Positions 27,184 to 36,653 of a stretch of DNA of 64,000 nucleotides are shown one piece after another. Position 1 is the stretch's first letter. Every line of letters begins with the position of its first letter. The position numbers were made by a program, and so were the translations under genes. Below the pieces are notes generated by a model that made no database searches, had not been told where the DNA came from, and worked only from the letters and a program-made list of their open reading frames with translations. This stretch comes from Lachnospiraceae bacterium UBA7076 (GTDB lineage: Bacteria; Bacillota; Clostridia; Lachnospirales; Lachnospiraceae): contig DKZK01000010.1 of NCBI GenBank assembly GCA_002493625.1, positions 65,990-129,989 of the forward strand. Reading direction: 5' to 3'.

Positions 27184-27275
27184 TATTATACCCCTGCCTT
27201 TAAACATCTGACATTTTATAATTGCCTTCGCATATGCGGATGACACCGTGTCCCGGCAGCTTTGCCACCGACATA

Positions 27276-28124
27276 CTACATCATAAAATCTCTGAGTTTT
27301 TCAAATTGTTCTTCCATATATTTATAACCTGTTTCATAACATTCATTGAGCTTTGAGCTGTCATTTTCAAAATGCCCTACAGTACTATCCTGCGGTCTTA
27401 AAATTAATGCCTTTCCCTCTCTTTCAAGCTCAAGCAGCGCCTCCATCTGTTTATCATATGACACCCTTCTTGAAATCATTGTACTGCATAAATTTGGATA
27501 TTTTCTCTGATATTTCAGTCCTATTACTCTTTTTAATTTGGAATAATCTGTTGCATGGCTTCCCTCAGGCTTTGTCAAAATAACCACAAGCTTATCACAG
27601 CCCTGCTCCATAGCATGCTCTACCGGAATGCCATCCGCAAGGCTGCCGTCTAAATACGGCACATTATCTATAAGAACCGGCTGACATGCAAACGGAACTG
27701 CACAGGATGCCTTGCAGTTAAGCAGAAGCCTGTCCCTGTCGCCGTCACTGGATAAATACTCAGCCTTCCCTGTAACGCAATTTGTAACAACGCACTCACA
27801 AAACGTATCGGAAGAAAAATATGTATCAAAATCCAAAGGAAAAACATTGAGTGCATAATGGTCAACAAGCATATCAAGATTAAGCAGCTTTCTGCTTTCC
27901 TTAAGCTGCCCCATTCCATAATACGGTTTTGTATCTTCATGGGTTATGACCTTTTTGGAACGGCCGGTCTGACGGGCTACAAAGTTCACTGCATTCCCCG
28001 AACCGGCAGACACACCGACTACATACTGAAAATGTATATTTTTTTCAAGAAGGAAGTCAAGAACACCTGCGGTAAAAATTCCTCTTAACGCACCGCCTTC
28101 CAACACAAGTCCAAACTTACTCAT
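27276..28124 (-). CDS. Patatin-like phospholipase (RssA-type)
   Basis: A 282-residue serine lipase. It starts with the oxyanion loop VLEGGALRGIFTAG near residue 8, has the nucleophile in GVSAGSGNA near 38 and the dyad aspartate in YLDGSLADG near 165. It resembles the YjjU/RssA group of bacterial patatins, which hydrolyse acyl esters of phospholipids. There is no signal peptide. The frame begins one codon earlier with TTG; ATG at 28124 behind GGATGAGGG is preferred. It lies about 90 bases before the PlsC-like gene. Confidence 0.86.
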   Translation of the reverse strand: MSKFGLVLEGGALRGIFTAGVLDFLLEKNIHFQYVVGVSAGSGNAVNFVARQTGRSKKVITHEDTKPYYGMGQLKESRKLLNLDMLVDHYALNVFPLDFDTYFSSDTFCECVVTNCVTGKAEYLSSDGDRDRLLLNCKASCAVPFACQPVLIDNVPYLDGSLADGIPVEHAMEQGCDKLVVILTKPEGSHATDYSKLKRVIGLKYQRKYPNLCSTMISRRVSYDKQMEALLELEREGKALILRPQDSTVGHFENDSSKLNECYETGYKYMEEQFEKLRDFMM

Positions 28125-28174
28125 CAACCCTCATCCTTTTCCTTTTTGTAAATATTTAAACATAATTATCATCA

Positions 28175-28203
28175 TTGACAATTATTATATGTGGATATAA
28201 TAT
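28175..28203 (+). promoter_or_regulatory. aroC promoter
   Basis: TTGACA (28175-28180) and TAATAT (28198-28203), 17 bases apart, leave a leader of about 140 bases before aroC. The leader holds a short GTCG/CGAC hairpin but no riboswitch class that I recognise. Confidence 0.65.
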
Positions 28204-28347
28204 ATTAATAATGCATTTTCTGTGATTAAAATGTCGTAAATCGACGAAACATACAAATAATTATATATATGGTTTTCATTGAAGTCAACGGATAATTTTG
28301 TATTATTTTTTCCAAAATATTATTTATTTTATAAAGGGGATTTTATT

Positions 28348-29445
28348 ATGGCTGGTTCTACATATGGTAACATTTTTAAAATTAGTACATGGGGTGAATC
28401 TCACGGTCGGGCTCTCGGCGTAGTTGTTGATGGATGCCCGTCAAATGTACCTCTTTCCGAGGAGGATATTCAGATATTTTTAAACAGACGGAAACCGGGA
28501 CAGAGTGATTTTTCAACAAAGCGCAGCGAATCGGACACGGTTCAGATTTTATCAGGCGTTTTTGATGGAAAAACAACGGGTACTCCTATTTCCCTTATTG
28601 TTTACAATGAGGACCAGAAAACTAAGGATTACGGAAATATTGCATACTGCTACAGACCCGGACATGCAGATTTTGGATTTGATGAAAAATTCGGCTTTAG
28701 GGATTACAGAGGCGGGGGACGCTCCTCAGGCAGAGAAACTGTTGGAAGGGTTGCCGCAGGCGCCATTGCAGCAAAGGTTTTAAATACACTTGGCATTCAT
28801 TTTTTGTCTTATACCCGCTCAATCGGCGATATTGTAATTGATTATTCCAAATTTGAAAAAAAAGAAATATGTAACAACCCGCACTATATGCCTGATTCTG
28901 CTGCCGCTGAGGCTGCAACGGCACTTCTGAAGGAAATCATGGCTGACAGGGATTCCATCGGCTCATCCGTAGAATGTATAATAAGCGGTGTTCCCTCAGG
29001 CGTAGGTGAGCCTGTATTTGATAAGCTGGATGCAAGTCTTGGAAAAGCCATAATGTCCATCGGCGCAGTAAAAGCAGTCGAAATAGGTGATGGCATCCTT
29101 GTTCAGCGCGCTAGAGGTTCGGAAAATAACGATGCCTTCCGAATTGAAAACGGAAAACCGGCTAAGGCTACAAATCATTCGGGCGGTACCTTAGGCGGTA
29201 TAAGCGACGGCAGTGATATTCTTGTAAGAGCTTCCTTTAAGCCTACCCCGTCCATATTTAAAAAGCAGCAGACAATAACCTCATCACATGAGGAAACGGA
29301 AATTGAGATAAAAGGACGCCATGACCCGATAATCGGTCCGCGTGCCGTTGTTGTAGTGGAAGCAATGTGTGCAGTGACATTACTTGACCTTATGATGATA
29401 AATGCGACCTCGAAGCTTGAGAACCTTATGAAAATTTATAATTAA
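28348..29445 (+). CDS. aroC: Chorismate synthase
   Basis: AroC makes chorismate from EPSP with reduced FMN, the last common step to aromatic amino acids. The 365 residues carry STWGESHGRALG near 12, the GRSSGRETVGRVAAGA segment near 120 and C-terminal RHDPIIGPRA near 325. Length is normal. It is one of the few plus-strand genes and is convergent with the large hybrid kinase. The frame opens 23 codons earlier, but AAAGGGG stands 8-9 bases before ATG at 28348. Confidence 0.97.
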   Translation: MAGSTYGNIFKISTWGESHGRALGVVVDGCPSNVPLSEEDIQIFLNRRKPGQSDFSTKRSESDTVQILSGVFDGKTTGTPISLIVYNEDQKTKDYGNIAYCYRPGHADFGFDEKFGFRDYRGGGRSSGRETVGRVAAGAIAAKVLNTLGIHFLSYTRSIGDIVIDYSKFEKKEICNNPHYMPDSAAAEAATALLKEIMADRDSIGSSVECIISGVPSGVGEPVFDKLDASLGKAIMSIGAVKAVEIGDGILVQRARGSENNDAFRIENGKPAKATNHSGGTLGGISDGSDILVRASFKPTPSIFKKQQTITSSHEETEIEIKGRHDPIIGPRAVVVVEAMCAVTLLDLMMINATSKLENLMKIYN

Positions 29446-29448
29446 AAA

Positions 29449-29574
29449 TGAGGCTAAGGGGCAATTCTTAGTGCCGTTACGTCTGAAATGAGCGAAAGCG
29501 TGTTTTCTGAGCATATAACAACAGGAGTCCACAACAGAAAGTCTCATTCTCCAGTGCGTCAGCCTCATTTATAA
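29449..29574. repeat. Family B repeat between convergent aroC and the hybrid kinase gene
   Basis: The region starts with AATGAGGCT and ends with AGCCTCATT, an inverted pair that can close a 125-base hairpin and may terminate both genes. Inside, 29468-29519 (TTAGTGCCGTTACGT, then GAGCGAAAGCGT) matches 47183-47233 at most positions. Confidence 0.75.
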
Positions 29575-32500
29575 TTTTAAATTTACATAGGTCGTCACAA
29601 GCTCCACAATTGCAGCACTGTCCCTTGCTGTCACAACCTCAGCCAGCGCATCTAAAAAGTCTTTATCCTCCCCCTCAAATTCCATGGTGGATATCATCTC
29701 CATTGTGGCATCAAGAAGCTCAAAGTCATTCTCGATTGCATACTGCTTTATGCTTTCTAATGTTTCTTCGTTTAATGTAGTGACAGTGCCGCCGTCAGCC
29801 TCATCCAAAGACTTATTTTCAGCAAGCCTCTGGTTATATTCCTCATCTGTCATGCCCGTTACCGTGTCTACAAATTCCAGATATTCCTGAATGCCCTGCA
29901 GAATATCCTTCAGATTTTTAACAAAATCCCTTAGATTTCTCCTGACATATTCCTTATTGCCTATGTTAATGGCTGCCTCAAGCCTTGACGCTTCCTTTGC
30001 AATGCCTGACGCTCCGATATTTGTGCTTGTTGTCTTTATTGTATGGATTTTTGCCTTCAACCCCCTTATATCCTTCTCAAACTTTTTTGAAAAATCATCA
30101 GGCGCACTCTCATTCTGATTGTAATATGCAACAACAAGTCTGTTAAATACGTCTATGCTTCCTCCAATACGCTCTATGGCATTTTCCACATCAAGATGAG
30201 CCGCAAGCTTTTCCAGTCCATCCCTGTATCTTGATCCATGCATATATATTGCAATGTCATTTGTTTTTTCCTTAAGCTTGCTTTCAGGAAGGCAATCCTT
30301 AAAAATTGCCGCCACTCTCCTTATATCCATAGGCTTCACAAGAGTATCCGTAAAGCCCTGCTCCAACAGCTTGTCATTATTATCCCCTATAGCATCTGTA
30401 TCCATGGCAACAATAGGCATAATTTTATACTCTTTCCCATCAAGCTCCCTTATCTCCTTCATGGCATCTGTACCATTCATAATCGGCAGCGTTAAATCCA
30501 TAAATACAACATCATAATCATTATTTAAAACCATATCTATAGCTCCAATACCGGAGGTTGCAACATCCACCCTGAGATCAAACTGACCAAGAACCTTCTG
30601 TGCAACCTGCCTGCTTACTTCATCATCCTCGACAAGCAGTACATTTACCTCCGGAAGCCAAAGCTTCTCCGCCACCTCCTTGGACACCGTCTCCTCAACC
30701 TTTGAAGCAGAATTTACCGTACTATTGTCTGCCACGGTTTGATTTACGGAAAGGGTAAAGGTCGAGCCTGCACCATAGGCGCTTTCCACTTCAAGATCAG
30801 CATTCATTATATCCGCAAGTCCCTTTGCAATAGCAAGTCCGACACCGTTTCCCGAATGAATATTGTTCTTTTTATTATCGACTATTTGAAACACCTCAAA
30901 TATTGTTGCAAGCCGCTCCTCCTGAATGCCAATTCCCGTATCTGATACGGTAAAAACAAAATTCACTACATTTTTATTTGACTTGTCAGTATATTCATAG
31001 CAGTCTGCAGAAAGTGTTATTGAGCCGTCCTTTGTATACTTTATAGAGTTTTCCAAAAGCCTTTTTAAAATATTTTTTATCTTTTCCTGATCTCCCACAA
31101 CATTATCGGCAAGTATATCCCCAATTTCCACAAAAAACTTCACGGCTTTTTCGCCTATGCTTTGCATTACAAGCTCAGACAGATCATAAATCATTGTTGT
31201 CACAGAGTATTTTTCATTGACTACATCTACCTTTCCGGCCTCTATCTTTGCAAGAAGAATAATATCGTCAACCTTATTTAATATTTCTCCGCCCGTCTCG
31301 TATATGCTTAATATACTTTTTTTATACTCGTCATCCGCCGTATGAAGCTGAAGCAGTTCATCCGCCTTAGCCATCATTACATTAATAGGCGTCTTTATCT
31401 CATTACTCATATTGGCAAGGTAATCATTTTTTATGCTGCTTGATTTTACCGCCTGCTCATGCTCCTTGGAAAGCTTTTCTATTTCCTCGCTATTTGAAAT
31501 TAATATTTTTTTGACTCTGATAACTGCATAAAAAATGAGACATATTCCTAAAAGCATCGTTATAAGTATAAAATACCTCGATGCGCTTTTCTCAAAAAAA
31601 CTCTTTTGCTTTTCAATTTTAAATGCAACCTCCTCGTTGCACATTTTACCATCACCGTTATATGCCTTTATCCTGAACTGATACTCTCCTCCATCGAGAT
31701 TTGTGTACACTGCTTCCATGGCATTACTTCCGCTTATTACAATCGGATTTTCGTCAAAGCCGTCAAGAAAGTATTCTACAGAGATATTATTTCTGTTCGT
31801 AAAGCTGAACACTGCAAAATACACAGTAATACGTGTCGTGTTGCTGTCAACCACAAGTCCGTCCGACAAATCATCATACTCATACCTCGTCCCGTCTACA
31901 TCTATAGCTGTAACCCTTATCTTCGGCGCAACATTATTGTACCATGTTTCTCTTGTATCCAATGTACAAATACCATTATTACAGCATATATAAAGCATTC
32001 CGTTTGCGTCTATTGTACTATGACACAGAGTATTTATATCCTTGGTAAGACCATCGCTTTTATCAAACGGTCTTCCCGCTATACCCTGACTTCCCAAAAG
32101 CTCCTCCTCATTTGTGAGAAGCACGCCCTTGGAACCGATAACCCACACGGCATTTTCCCTCACAATGATGTCATATACACTGTTTGAAAAATCTATATTA
32201 CTGACAGTTCTGAATGATTCATTATAAAAGCAAAGTCCGTTATCCGTTGCAATCCATAATCCCTCTTTGCCTTTTTTAATCGTCGTGACAACATTAGAAT
32301 TAAGACCGTCCTCCGTATTGTAGTTTACAATTCTTCCTGTGGCAAGAGTGATGCAGCTTATTCCGCCGCCGTCTGTTCCGCACCACAAAACGCCTCCGTC
32401 CTGATAAAAGCACCGGACGTTGTTTGCATCCATTCCCACAGAGGTATCATATGTATCAGATACCTTGCCATCTTTACCTATTATGGCGATGCCCTCCTCA

Positions 32501-33831
32501 GTGGCAACCGCAATTCTTCCGTCATTCAGCTCATAGGTGCAATTTACTGCCATGCTCGGAAGCCCTGCGCCTCTTGTCAAGGTACTTATGGTATTATTAC
32601 TCTGTACCGTAACCACTCCGTATTTTCTGTGAGTGCTTATCCAAATCTTCCCTGTGGAATCTCTCATTATATGACTTATGCTTACACCCTGAAGCATGTC
32701 AGTAAGCGCATTGCTTTCCTGCTCATTATCGGAATTATAGATAAAAAGTCCGTCGTCCGTTCCGATATATTTATTCCCACCATGTATATATATGCAGTTT
32801 GTCATAGTCTCCTGCATACCTGATTTTATGTTGTAGTCGGAAAATTTGCTTTTTGCAAGCATAAGAACGCCCATGCGTGTTGAGGAAATCCAATAATTCC
32901 CTTCATAATCCTGAATAATATCCGACAAATAATTATCTATCTGACAATTATTTATCTTATAAAACTGCCCGTTTGTCCTGAAAAAACCAATGCCATTATC
33001 CGCACATACCCATACCCGTTCCTCACTGTCCTGCATAACCTTATTTATACCATCTATGCCGGTGCTTACAACTTCAAAGCTTGACCTGTTTCTAAATACA
33101 AGTACATCGCTTCCTGAGGTTCCCACATATATATAATTGCCGACAACACTTATACACGTAAATTCATCAAAGGAAAGCTCACCTATATCTACTGCAGAAC
33201 ACTTTCCCATCTCATCAATTACAAAAATGCCGTCATTGTTTATTGCCCATATTTCGCTGCCAAACGTAACCATGTCTGTATACTTTCCTGAACCGGACTC
33301 ATTTGCAACCGGAAAGAGCGACATTTCCCCGTCCGGTGTTCCAACACACATATACAGTCCCCTGGAGGTTGCAACATATAAATTCCCCTTTTCATTTTCA
33401 CACACCCTGTATATGGTTTTTATTCCGTCATAATATTCTGTCTGAAAATGATGCGTCTCTCCTTTTTCTATATAAAAAAGTCCATAGTTATCCGTTCCGA
33501 CCCACACTCTGCCTTTTGTATCCTGTGTAATACAATTGACGGAGTACACATCCGTTCTGTCCATATCCCATAAATTAACCGATGAAAACTCATATCCGTT
33601 TGAACGGTACAGACCGCCGTCCGTTCCAACCCATATGTACCCTGAGCTTGACTGATAGAGACAATTAACCTCATTACTGGCGATTCCGCTTTTGGAATCA
33701 TATATAGTCTGAATATAATCTGCTATAAAGGAATCCTTTGCCACTGTTATATCTTCTTGCAGCAAAAACAGGCACACCGTAAGGAGTACCTGAACTGCCA
33801 CTATTTTTTTTATTGTTTTGTGAATATTCAT
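29569..33831 (-). CDS. Hybrid sensor kinase with beta-propeller; His box replaced by Asn
   Basis: A 1420-residue hybrid two-component protein. After a signal/anchor segment (13-28) come some 14 regulator-propeller repeats (IWVGTDGGLYR type) outside the cell, a Y_Y_Y domain (about 660-740) and a membrane helix near 755. Inside are a kinase core, a receiver (Asp1112 in FMDLTLP) and an HPt domain (His1263 in IHTIKTTSTNIGA). The ATPase N, G1 and G2 boxes are complete. At the phospho-acceptor site the sequence reads LANMSNEIKTP: Asn810 (AAT) replaces the histidine. There is no DNA-binding domain. It follows the M18 peptidase gene by 19 bases. Confidence 0.9.
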   Translation of the reverse strand: MNIHKTIKKIVAVQVLLTVCLFLLQEDITVAKDSFIADYIQTIYDSKSGIASNEVNCLYQSSSGYIWVGTDGGLYRSNGYEFSSVNLWDMDRTDVYSVNCITQDTKGRVWVGTDNYGLFYIEKGETHHFQTEYYDGIKTIYRVCENEKGNLYVATSRGLYMCVGTPDGEMSLFPVANESGSGKYTDMVTFGSEIWAINNDGIFVIDEMGKCSAVDIGELSFDEFTCISVVGNYIYVGTSGSDVLVFRNRSSFEVVSTGIDGINKVMQDSEERVWVCADNGIGFFRTNGQFYKINNCQIDNYLSDIIQDYEGNYWISSTRMGVLMLAKSKFSDYNIKSGMQETMTNCIYIHGGNKYIGTDDGLFIYNSDNEQESNALTDMLQGVSISHIMRDSTGKIWISTHRKYGVVTVQSNNTISTLTRGAGLPSMAVNCTYELNDGRIAVATEEGIAIIGKDGKVSDTYDTSVGMDANNVRCFYQDGGVLWCGTDGGGISCITLATGRIVNYNTEDGLNSNVVTTIKKGKEGLWIATDNGLCFYNESFRTVSNIDFSNSVYDIIVRENAVWVIGSKGVLLTNEEELLGSQGIAGRPFDKSDGLTKDINTLCHSTIDANGMLYICCNNGICTLDTRETWYNNVAPKIRVTAIDVDGTRYEYDDLSDGLVVDSNTTRITVYFAVFSFTNRNNISVEYFLDGFDENPIVISGSNAMEAVYTNLDGGEYQFRIKAYNGDGKMCNEEVAFKIEKQKSFFEKSASRYFILITMLLGICLIFYAVIRVKKILISNSEEIEKLSKEHEQAVKSSSIKNDYLANMSNEIKTPINVMMAKADELLQLHTADDEYKKSILSIYETGGEILNKVDDIILLAKIEAGKVDVVNEKYSVTTMIYDLSELVMQSIGEKAVKFFVEIGDILADNVVGDQEKIKNILKRLLENSIKYTKDGSITLSADCYEYTDKSNKNVVNFVFTVSDTGIGIQEERLATIFEVFQIVDNKKNNIHSGNGVGLAIAKGLADIMNADLEVESAYGAGSTFTLSVNQTVADNSTVNSASKVEETVSKEVAEKLWLPEVNVLLVEDDEVSRQVAQKVLGQFDLRVDVATSGIGAIDMVLNNDYDVVFMDLTLPIMNGTDAMKEIRELDGKEYKIMPIVAMDTDAIGDNNDKLLEQGFTDTLVKPMDIRRVAAIFKDCLPESKLKEKTNDIAIYMHGSRYRDGLEKLAAHLDVENAIERIGGSIDVFNRLVVAYYNQNESAPDDFSKKFEKDIRGLKAKIHTIKTTSTNIGASGIAKEASRLEAAINIGNKEYVRRNLRDFVKNLKDILQGIQEYLEFVDTVTGMTDEEYNQRLAENKSLDEADGGTVTTLNEETLESIKQYAIENDFELLDATMEMISTMEFEGEDKDFLDALAEVVTARDSAAIVELVTTYVNLKL

Positions 33832-33850
33832 AGGTGATTTCCTCGTCAGA

Positions 33851-35230
33851 TTATGCTTCCCTTAAAAACACCTTATAGCCCTTCAATGTTTCAAATATGT
33901 CCGCCTTTGATGTTATCTCCCAAGGTGCATGCATATTTAAAACGGCAACTCCGCAATCAATAACCTCCATGCCATATAATGACAGAATGTACGCTATTGT
34001 TCCGCCTCCGCCTAAATCCACCTTGCCAAGCTCAGAGGTCTGATAGCATATATCATTTTTATCCATCATTTTTCTTATTCTTGCAATATATTCGGCATTT
34101 GCATCATTGGAGCCTGATTTTCCCCTTGCTCCGGTAAATTTATTAAATACCATTCCGCGTCCGAAATAGGATGCGTTATTCTTATCAAATGCATCTGCAA
34201 AAAGAGGGTCATAGGCTGCATTTACATCTGAGGAAAGCATGGAGGAGGATGCAAGACACCTTCTCACTGCTATTTCACTGTATTCGCCCATTGCATTCAT
34301 AAGCTCAACAACCGTATTTTCAAAAAATTTCGATTGCATACCGGTAGCTCCCACGCTTCCTATCTCCTCCTTATCCGTGAGAAGACAGCAGGTTGTCTTT
34401 TCAACAGTATCAACCTCAAGCATCGCCATCAGTGATGTATATGCGCATACCCTGTCATCCTGCCCATATGCCATAATCATGCTGCGGTCAATACCTGATT
34501 CCCTGGCTTTTCCTGCCGGTACAACCTCAAGCTCTGCCGATATAAAATCCTCCTCCTCAATATCATACTTTTCCTTCAAAAGAGCAAGAACATTCTCCTT
34601 TACCGCATCCTTATCCTTGTCCTTTAACGGTCTGCTGCCAAATAAAATATCGAGCTTTTCCCCCTCAATAACCTTGTTTGCTTTTTTCTCCATCTGCTCT
34701 GCGGCAAGATGAATCAGCAAATCCGTCACGCAAAATACAGGGTCATTTTTATCCTCGCCTATGGAAATATCAATAACGCTTCCATCCTTTCTTGCAACAA
34801 CCCCATGTATGGCAAGCGGAAGCGTAACCCATTGATATTTTTTTATTCCTCCATAATAATGAGTATCAAGATATGCAAAATCACCATTTTCATACAGAGG
34901 ATTTTGTTTTATGTCCATACGGGGAGAATCAATATGCGCTCCAAGTATATTCATCCCCTTCTCCAATTTTTTTGAGCCTATATTGAACATTGCCACCGTC
35001 TTATTCATGCATACGGCGTATACCTTGTCCCCCTGCTTCAGCTTCTTACCTTCCTCAATGATTTTACTTAAGTCTGCGTATCCATGTTTCTCAGCCATCT
35101 TTACTATCTGCTTTACACATTCCCGCTCGGTCTTTCCTGCATCCAGAAATTCACGATACTCCTTACAAACCTTTTCAAGCTCATTTATTGATTTTTTTGT
35201 ATATGTTGTCCAAGCATTTTTTCTTTCCAT
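33851..35230 (-). CDS. M18-family aminopeptidase
   Basis: A cytoplasmic zinc aminopeptidase that usually removes acidic or neutral N-terminal residues, forming a large dodecamer. The 459 residues include GAHIDSPRMDIK near 93 and TDKEEIGSVGATGMQS near 300, which give metal ligands and the catalytic glutamate, and a C-terminal GVAVLNMHAPWEI. Length fits the bacterial M18 family (apeA-like). The frame opens 15 codons earlier; AAGGAG stands before ATG at 35230. It lies between argD and the hybrid kinase gene, probably in one transcript. Confidence 0.92.
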   Translation of the reverse strand: MERKNAWTTYTKKSINELEKVCKEYREFLDAGKTERECVKQIVKMAEKHGYADLSKIIEEGKKLKQGDKVYAVCMNKTVAMFNIGSKKLEKGMNILGAHIDSPRMDIKQNPLYENGDFAYLDTHYYGGIKKYQWVTLPLAIHGVVARKDGSVIDISIGEDKNDPVFCVTDLLIHLAAEQMEKKANKVIEGEKLDILFGSRPLKDKDKDAVKENVLALLKEKYDIEEEDFISAELEVVPAGKARESGIDRSMIMAYGQDDRVCAYTSLMAMLEVDTVEKTTCCLLTDKEEIGSVGATGMQSKFFENTVVELMNAMGEYSEIAVRRCLASSSMLSSDVNAAYDPLFADAFDKNNASYFGRGMVFNKFTGARGKSGSNDANAEYIARIRKMMDKNDICYQTSELGKVDLGGGGTIAYILSLYGMEVIDCGVAVLNMHAPWEITSKADIFETLKGYKVFLREA

Positions 35231-35320
35231 ACTATTCTCCTTATCATCATAGAACTCTTGGTGGCTTTGCCACATATTATAACCATTTTATTTGTTTATC
35301 AATCCCGAAACGAAGCGGTT

Positions 35321-36532
35321 TCAGGCAAGCGCCGATACAACTTTATTCAGAATATCAAATGCTTTGTCACATTCAGCTTCCGTCACATTCAGCGGCGGAA
35401 CAAGCCTTATTACGGATGGTCTTACAGCAGTAATTAAAAGTCCTTTATCCGCGCAGTTATATTTTACGTCATTTGAAATATCACTGTAAAATTCCACTCC
35501 TATCATAAGACCTTTTCCTCTTACCTCCTTAACGCAAGGAAGACCTTTTAGCTTTTCCATAAAATATGCCCCGACCTTTTTTGCATTTTCAGGAAGCCTG
35601 CCTTCTATTATCTCATTTATCTGTGCGTAGGATGCCGCACAGCACACAGGATTTCCTGCATATGTGCTGCCGTGAGCTCCGGGACCAAATGTGAGGGCAA
35701 GTCTTGCGCTTGTGCACATAGCGCCTATCGGCATGCCTCCTCCCATTGCCTTCGCCATACTGACCGCATCAGGCTTGACACCGTAATCCATAAATGCCAT
35801 AAGCGCTCCGGTACGTCCCCAGCCTGTCTGAACCTCATCAAACAAAAGCAGCATATCCTTCTCGTCGCAAAGCCTGCGAAGTCCCTGAAGAAATTCCTTT
35901 GTGGCAGGTATGACGCCCCCTTCTCCCTGTACAGGCTCAACCATAACTGCTATTGTATTTTCCGTACATGCAGCCTCAAAGGATGCCAGATCATTGTAAT
36001 TTGCATAGGAAAACCCCGGGATAAGCGGGTCATAATTTTTTTGAATGGCAGAATCAGGCTGTCCCGTTGCGGCAAGCGTTGCTAAGGTTCTTCCGTGAAA
36101 GCTGTTGTATGCAGTAACTATATTATATCTGTCAGGACCATAGTTATCTTTTCCGTATTTTCTTGCAAGCTTTATCATAACCTCATTTGCCTCAGCCCCG
36201 GAATTCTGAAAATAAATTTTTTCCATGCCTATACTGTCACATATAAGCTTCGCAAGCCTTGCCTGCGGTATTGTGTAAAAATAATTAGAGGCGTGCATCA
36301 TTGCTTCTGCCTGCTCCTTTATGGCCTTCACAACATTTTTATTGCAGTGTCCGGCACTGTTTACGGCTATTCCTGCCATAAAATCAAGGTACTCTCTGCC
36401 GGTTTCATCGTATATATAAGAGCCCTCGCCTCTGTCGGCAACAAAATCAAAACGCTTAAAGGTCTCATAGAAATATGTATCGTAAAGCTCCTTTAATTGC
36501 TCCTTCGTCATGTTAAAATCACTCAAATGCAT
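35321..36532 (-). CDS. argD: Acetylornithine/succinyldiaminopimelate-type aminotransferase
   Basis: A class III PLP aminotransferase. ArgD makes N-acetylornithine from the semialdehyde in arginine synthesis and can also act in the diaminopimelate pathway. The 403 residues show SGAEANEVMIKLAR, the aspartate in LLFDEVQTGWGRTG and the PLP lysine in SMAKAMGGGMPIGAM near 250, and HGSTYAGNP. Length is typical. No other arg gene is nearby. The frame begins three codons earlier with GTG; GAGG lies eight bases before ATG at 36532. Confidence 0.9.
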   Translation of the reverse strand: MHLSDFNMTKEQLKELYDTYFYETFKRFDFVADRGEGSYIYDETGREYLDFMAGIAVNSAGHCNKNVVKAIKEQAEAMMHASNYFYTIPQARLAKLICDSIGMEKIYFQNSGAEANEVMIKLARKYGKDNYGPDRYNIVTAYNSFHGRTLATLAATGQPDSAIQKNYDPLIPGFSYANYNDLASFEAACTENTIAVMVEPVQGEGGVIPATKEFLQGLRRLCDEKDMLLLFDEVQTGWGRTGALMAFMDYGVKPDAVSMAKAMGGGMPIGAMCTSARLALTFGPGAHGSTYAGNPVCCAASYAQINEIIEGRLPENAKKVGAYFMEKLKGLPCVKEVRGKGLMIGVEFYSDISNDVKYNCADKGLLITAVRPSVIRLVPPLNVTEAECDKAFDILNKVVSALA

Positions 36533-36571
36533 AGCACACACCTCAATTCTTATAGTAGTTTACCAAAATCT

Positions 36572-36630
36572 ATATGGGGCTGTCGCATTAAAAGTATTTA
36601 AGGTATAACCTTAGTGCGACAGCCCCATAT
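36572..36630. repeat. Family A hairpin repeat
   Basis: Perfect 16-bp arms ATATGGGGCTGTCGCA and TGCGACAGCCCCATAT enclose 27 bases (TTAAAAGTATTTAAGGTATA and following). It lies between cheV and argD. The same inner sequence occurs in the 47 kb copy, where a further segment is inserted after GGTATAA. Confidence 0.88.
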
Positions 36631-36653
36631 AAGACAAATATCAAAGTATTTTT

